The notes under the pieces are model-generated. The model did not search any database, was not told where the DNA came from, and saw only the letters and a program-made list of their open reading frames with translations. Position numbers and translations under genes: made by a program. Positions 6,172 through 7,292 of a stretch of DNA of 7,292 bases are shown here, one piece after another. The stretch is from Candidatus Wallbacteria bacterium (GTDB taxonomy: Bacteria; Muiribacteriota; JAQTZZ01). Position 1 is the first letter of the stretch; each line of letters opens with the position of its first letter. The stretch covers positions 1 to 7,292 of the forward strand of contig JAQTRI010000173.1 of assembly GCA_028711905.1 (NCBI GenBank). Direction: 5' to 3'.

Positions 6172-7292
6172 ACTGATTGATCTGTTCTTCGGGACGAGCA
6201 CATACTTTTCATTGAGAATCGATGAAATTGCTTTTCTGGCCGGAGGAAAGCGTTTTGACCTGGCAGAAAAAGCCCTTTTCCAGCTTGAGGAGGACGCTGC
6301 TTTTCTGCGTTACCGGAAAGAACTTCACGCCGAGATCTTTTTCTTCCTGGCAGAACTCTACTATATGTGGGGAAAACCACATCTTGCATTGGATTTCTGC
6401 CTTAAATCCAGAGAAATCGTTCCAAGAATCGAATTTACTTTTCGCGCAGGCTGGATCCAGTTCCATGCTTTTAAAGAATTGGACAAAAGTCGCGAATATT
6501 TCCTGTCCTGCCTGAATTCACAGCCGGGATTCCATCCCGCACTTTTTGCTCTTGGCGAGGTTGAACTGCAACTCCACAATCTGGACGCGGCGGAAAAATA
6601 TTTCCGCTTAGCACTCGACCAGAAAAAAGACCCCGCTGTTTTCCTGCATCTTGGTCAGATTCTTCTCAACAAGGAAAATTTCTCCGACGCTCTGGACGCG
6701 CTTAAATCAGCCTTGAAACTTTCTCCTGAAAGCGCTGAGATCAATTATTTTCTCGGGTGCGCCTTTTTGCGCGAGGCCGACCATACCCAGGCGCTCTACC
6801 ATTTCAGGCAGGCCACTTTTTTTGATAACAGTTATACCCTGGCCTATTATGAAATCGCCCGGATCTATCACCTGATCCTGGGAGAAACCGACAAAGCGAT
6901 CATAGCCTATAATAAAATTCTTGAATTCAAACCGGAAAGTGATGAAGCCCTTTTCAATTTAGCTCTTATCTTCTCACGGCTCAAGAGAAATACCGCTAAG
7001 GCCATGCAGCTCCTCTTCAGGCTTCTCAAATATCATCCCCGCCACCAGCAGGCAATTTCTCTCCTTTGTGACATATACACTGGAACCTGGAATTATGGAC
7101 TGGCCCTGAAGTATCTGGAACAGCTTGAGCCTGCTCCGGAAAATCAGCTCCGCATGGCAGATCTGCTTTTTAAGCTGTGTTCGTGGACCAGAGCGGAAGA
7201 GATTTACATTGATCTTTATCAGAAAGGTTTTACAGAAGTAGAGAACAAAATCAAAAAGATTGCCCTTTTCCCGGGAAACAGTGTCTGCACAT
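6155..7292 (+). CDS. TPR-repeat protein (3' end cut by window edge)
   Basis: Partial gene: 379 residues are visible from ATG 6155 and the frame is still open at the right edge. Tandem tetratricopeptide repeats of about 34 residues are clear from about residue 127 on: HPALFALGEVELQLHNLDAA (127-146), then AVFLHLGQILLNKENFSDAL (161-180), AEINYFLGCAFLREADHTQA (194-213), TLAYYEIARIYHLILGETDKA (228-248) and EALFNLALIFSRLKRNTAKA (264-283). Weaker helical repeats lie before and after these. The small and aromatic TPR positions (L/Y-G-x-x, A at the second helix, P at the end as in LSPES and FKPES) are present. Residues 1-20 are hydrophobic and aromatic (MIYLFKLIDLFFGTSTYFSL) but have few charges, so whether this is a signal anchor or the first helix is unclear. 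TPR proteins act as protein-binding scaffolds; no catalytic domain or partner is visible. Probably cotranscribed with the preceding genes. Confidence 0.85.
   Translation, partial: MIYLFKLIDLFFGTSTYFSLRIDEIAFLAGGKRFDLAEKALFQLEEDAAFLRYRKELHAEIFFFLAELYYMWGKPHLALDFCLKSREIVPRIEFTFRAGWIQFHAFKELDKSREYFLSCLNSQPGFHPALFALGEVELQLHNLDAAEKYFRLALDQKKDPAVFLHLGQILLNKENFSDALDALKSALKLSPESAEINYFLGCAFLREADHTQALYHFRQATFFDNSYTLAYYEIARIYHLILGETDKAIIAYNKILEFKPESDEALFNLALIFSRLKRNTAKAMQLLFRLLKYHPRHQQAISLLCDIYTGTWNYGLALKYLEQLEPAPENQLRMADLLFKLCSWTRAEEIYIDLYQKGFTEVENKIKKIALFPGNSVCT

Noticed and set aside
6209..6579. Several overlapping minus- and plus-strand frames of 70-100 codons
   Set aside because: All fall within the TPR gene, whose repeat pattern identifies the true frame.
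1..7292. tRNA, rRNA, CRISPR, insertion sequence, or phage/defence genes
   Set aside because: No repeat-spacer pattern, cloverleaf-like sequence, transposase motif or terminal inverted repeats were noticed on reading both strands; coding sequence fills nearly all of the window.

Overview
The window reads as an ordinary chromosomal stretch from a lipid A-making, Gram-negative (diderm) bacterium. Two gene blocks point away from each other, separated by an intergenic region of about 150 bases near position 3040. Base composition looks slightly AT-rich and even throughout. No transposase, phage gene, integrase, RNA gene or CRISPR array was seen. The identifications come from motif reading by eye. 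LpxI instead of LpxH, the divergent LpxB, and the large SH3b/propeller and TPR proteins suggest a lineage outside the well-studied gamma-Proteobacteria, possibly an uncultured phylum. I cannot name the taxon from this sequence.

Left block (minus strand, transcribed from about 3020 down through position 1): lpxI, lpxB and an msbA-like ABC exporter gene that runs off the left edge. The genes are packed tightly: lpxI and lpxB overlap by 20 bases, and lpxB and msbA overlap by one base (TGATG). They would act in sequence. LpxI cleaves UDP-2,3-diacylglucosamine to lipid X. LpxB joins lipid X to another UDP-2,3-diacylglucosamine to make the lipid A disaccharide. The MsbA-like exporter would flip the lipid A or core product across the inner membrane. 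A good sigma70-type promoter (TAGACA, 17 bases, TACAAT) lies upstream of lpxI.

Right block (plus strand, from about 3063 through the right edge): an exported protein of about 606 residues with three SH3b domains, a helical middle and a C-terminal region with FG-GAP/VCBS-like Asp-rich loops; rlmH, the 23S rRNA pseudouridine-1915 methyltransferase gene; an unrecognised protein gene with no normal start codon upstream of residue 88, which may start at an ATC; and a TPR-repeat protein that runs off the right edge. Spacing is +1, an 8-base overlap if the ATC start is right, and a 17-base overlap. One transcript with translational coupling is therefore likely. A plausible promoter (TTGTTT, 17 bases, TAAAAT) lies just upstream of the first gene.

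Most worth a second look: the apparent ATC start (or a missing start) after rlmH, the altered signature motifs of LpxB, the domain combination of the SH3b protein, and the two uncharacterised proteins attached to rlmH. There is no gene-free stretch above 300 bases. I did not find a convincing new defence, mobile or RNA-based system.
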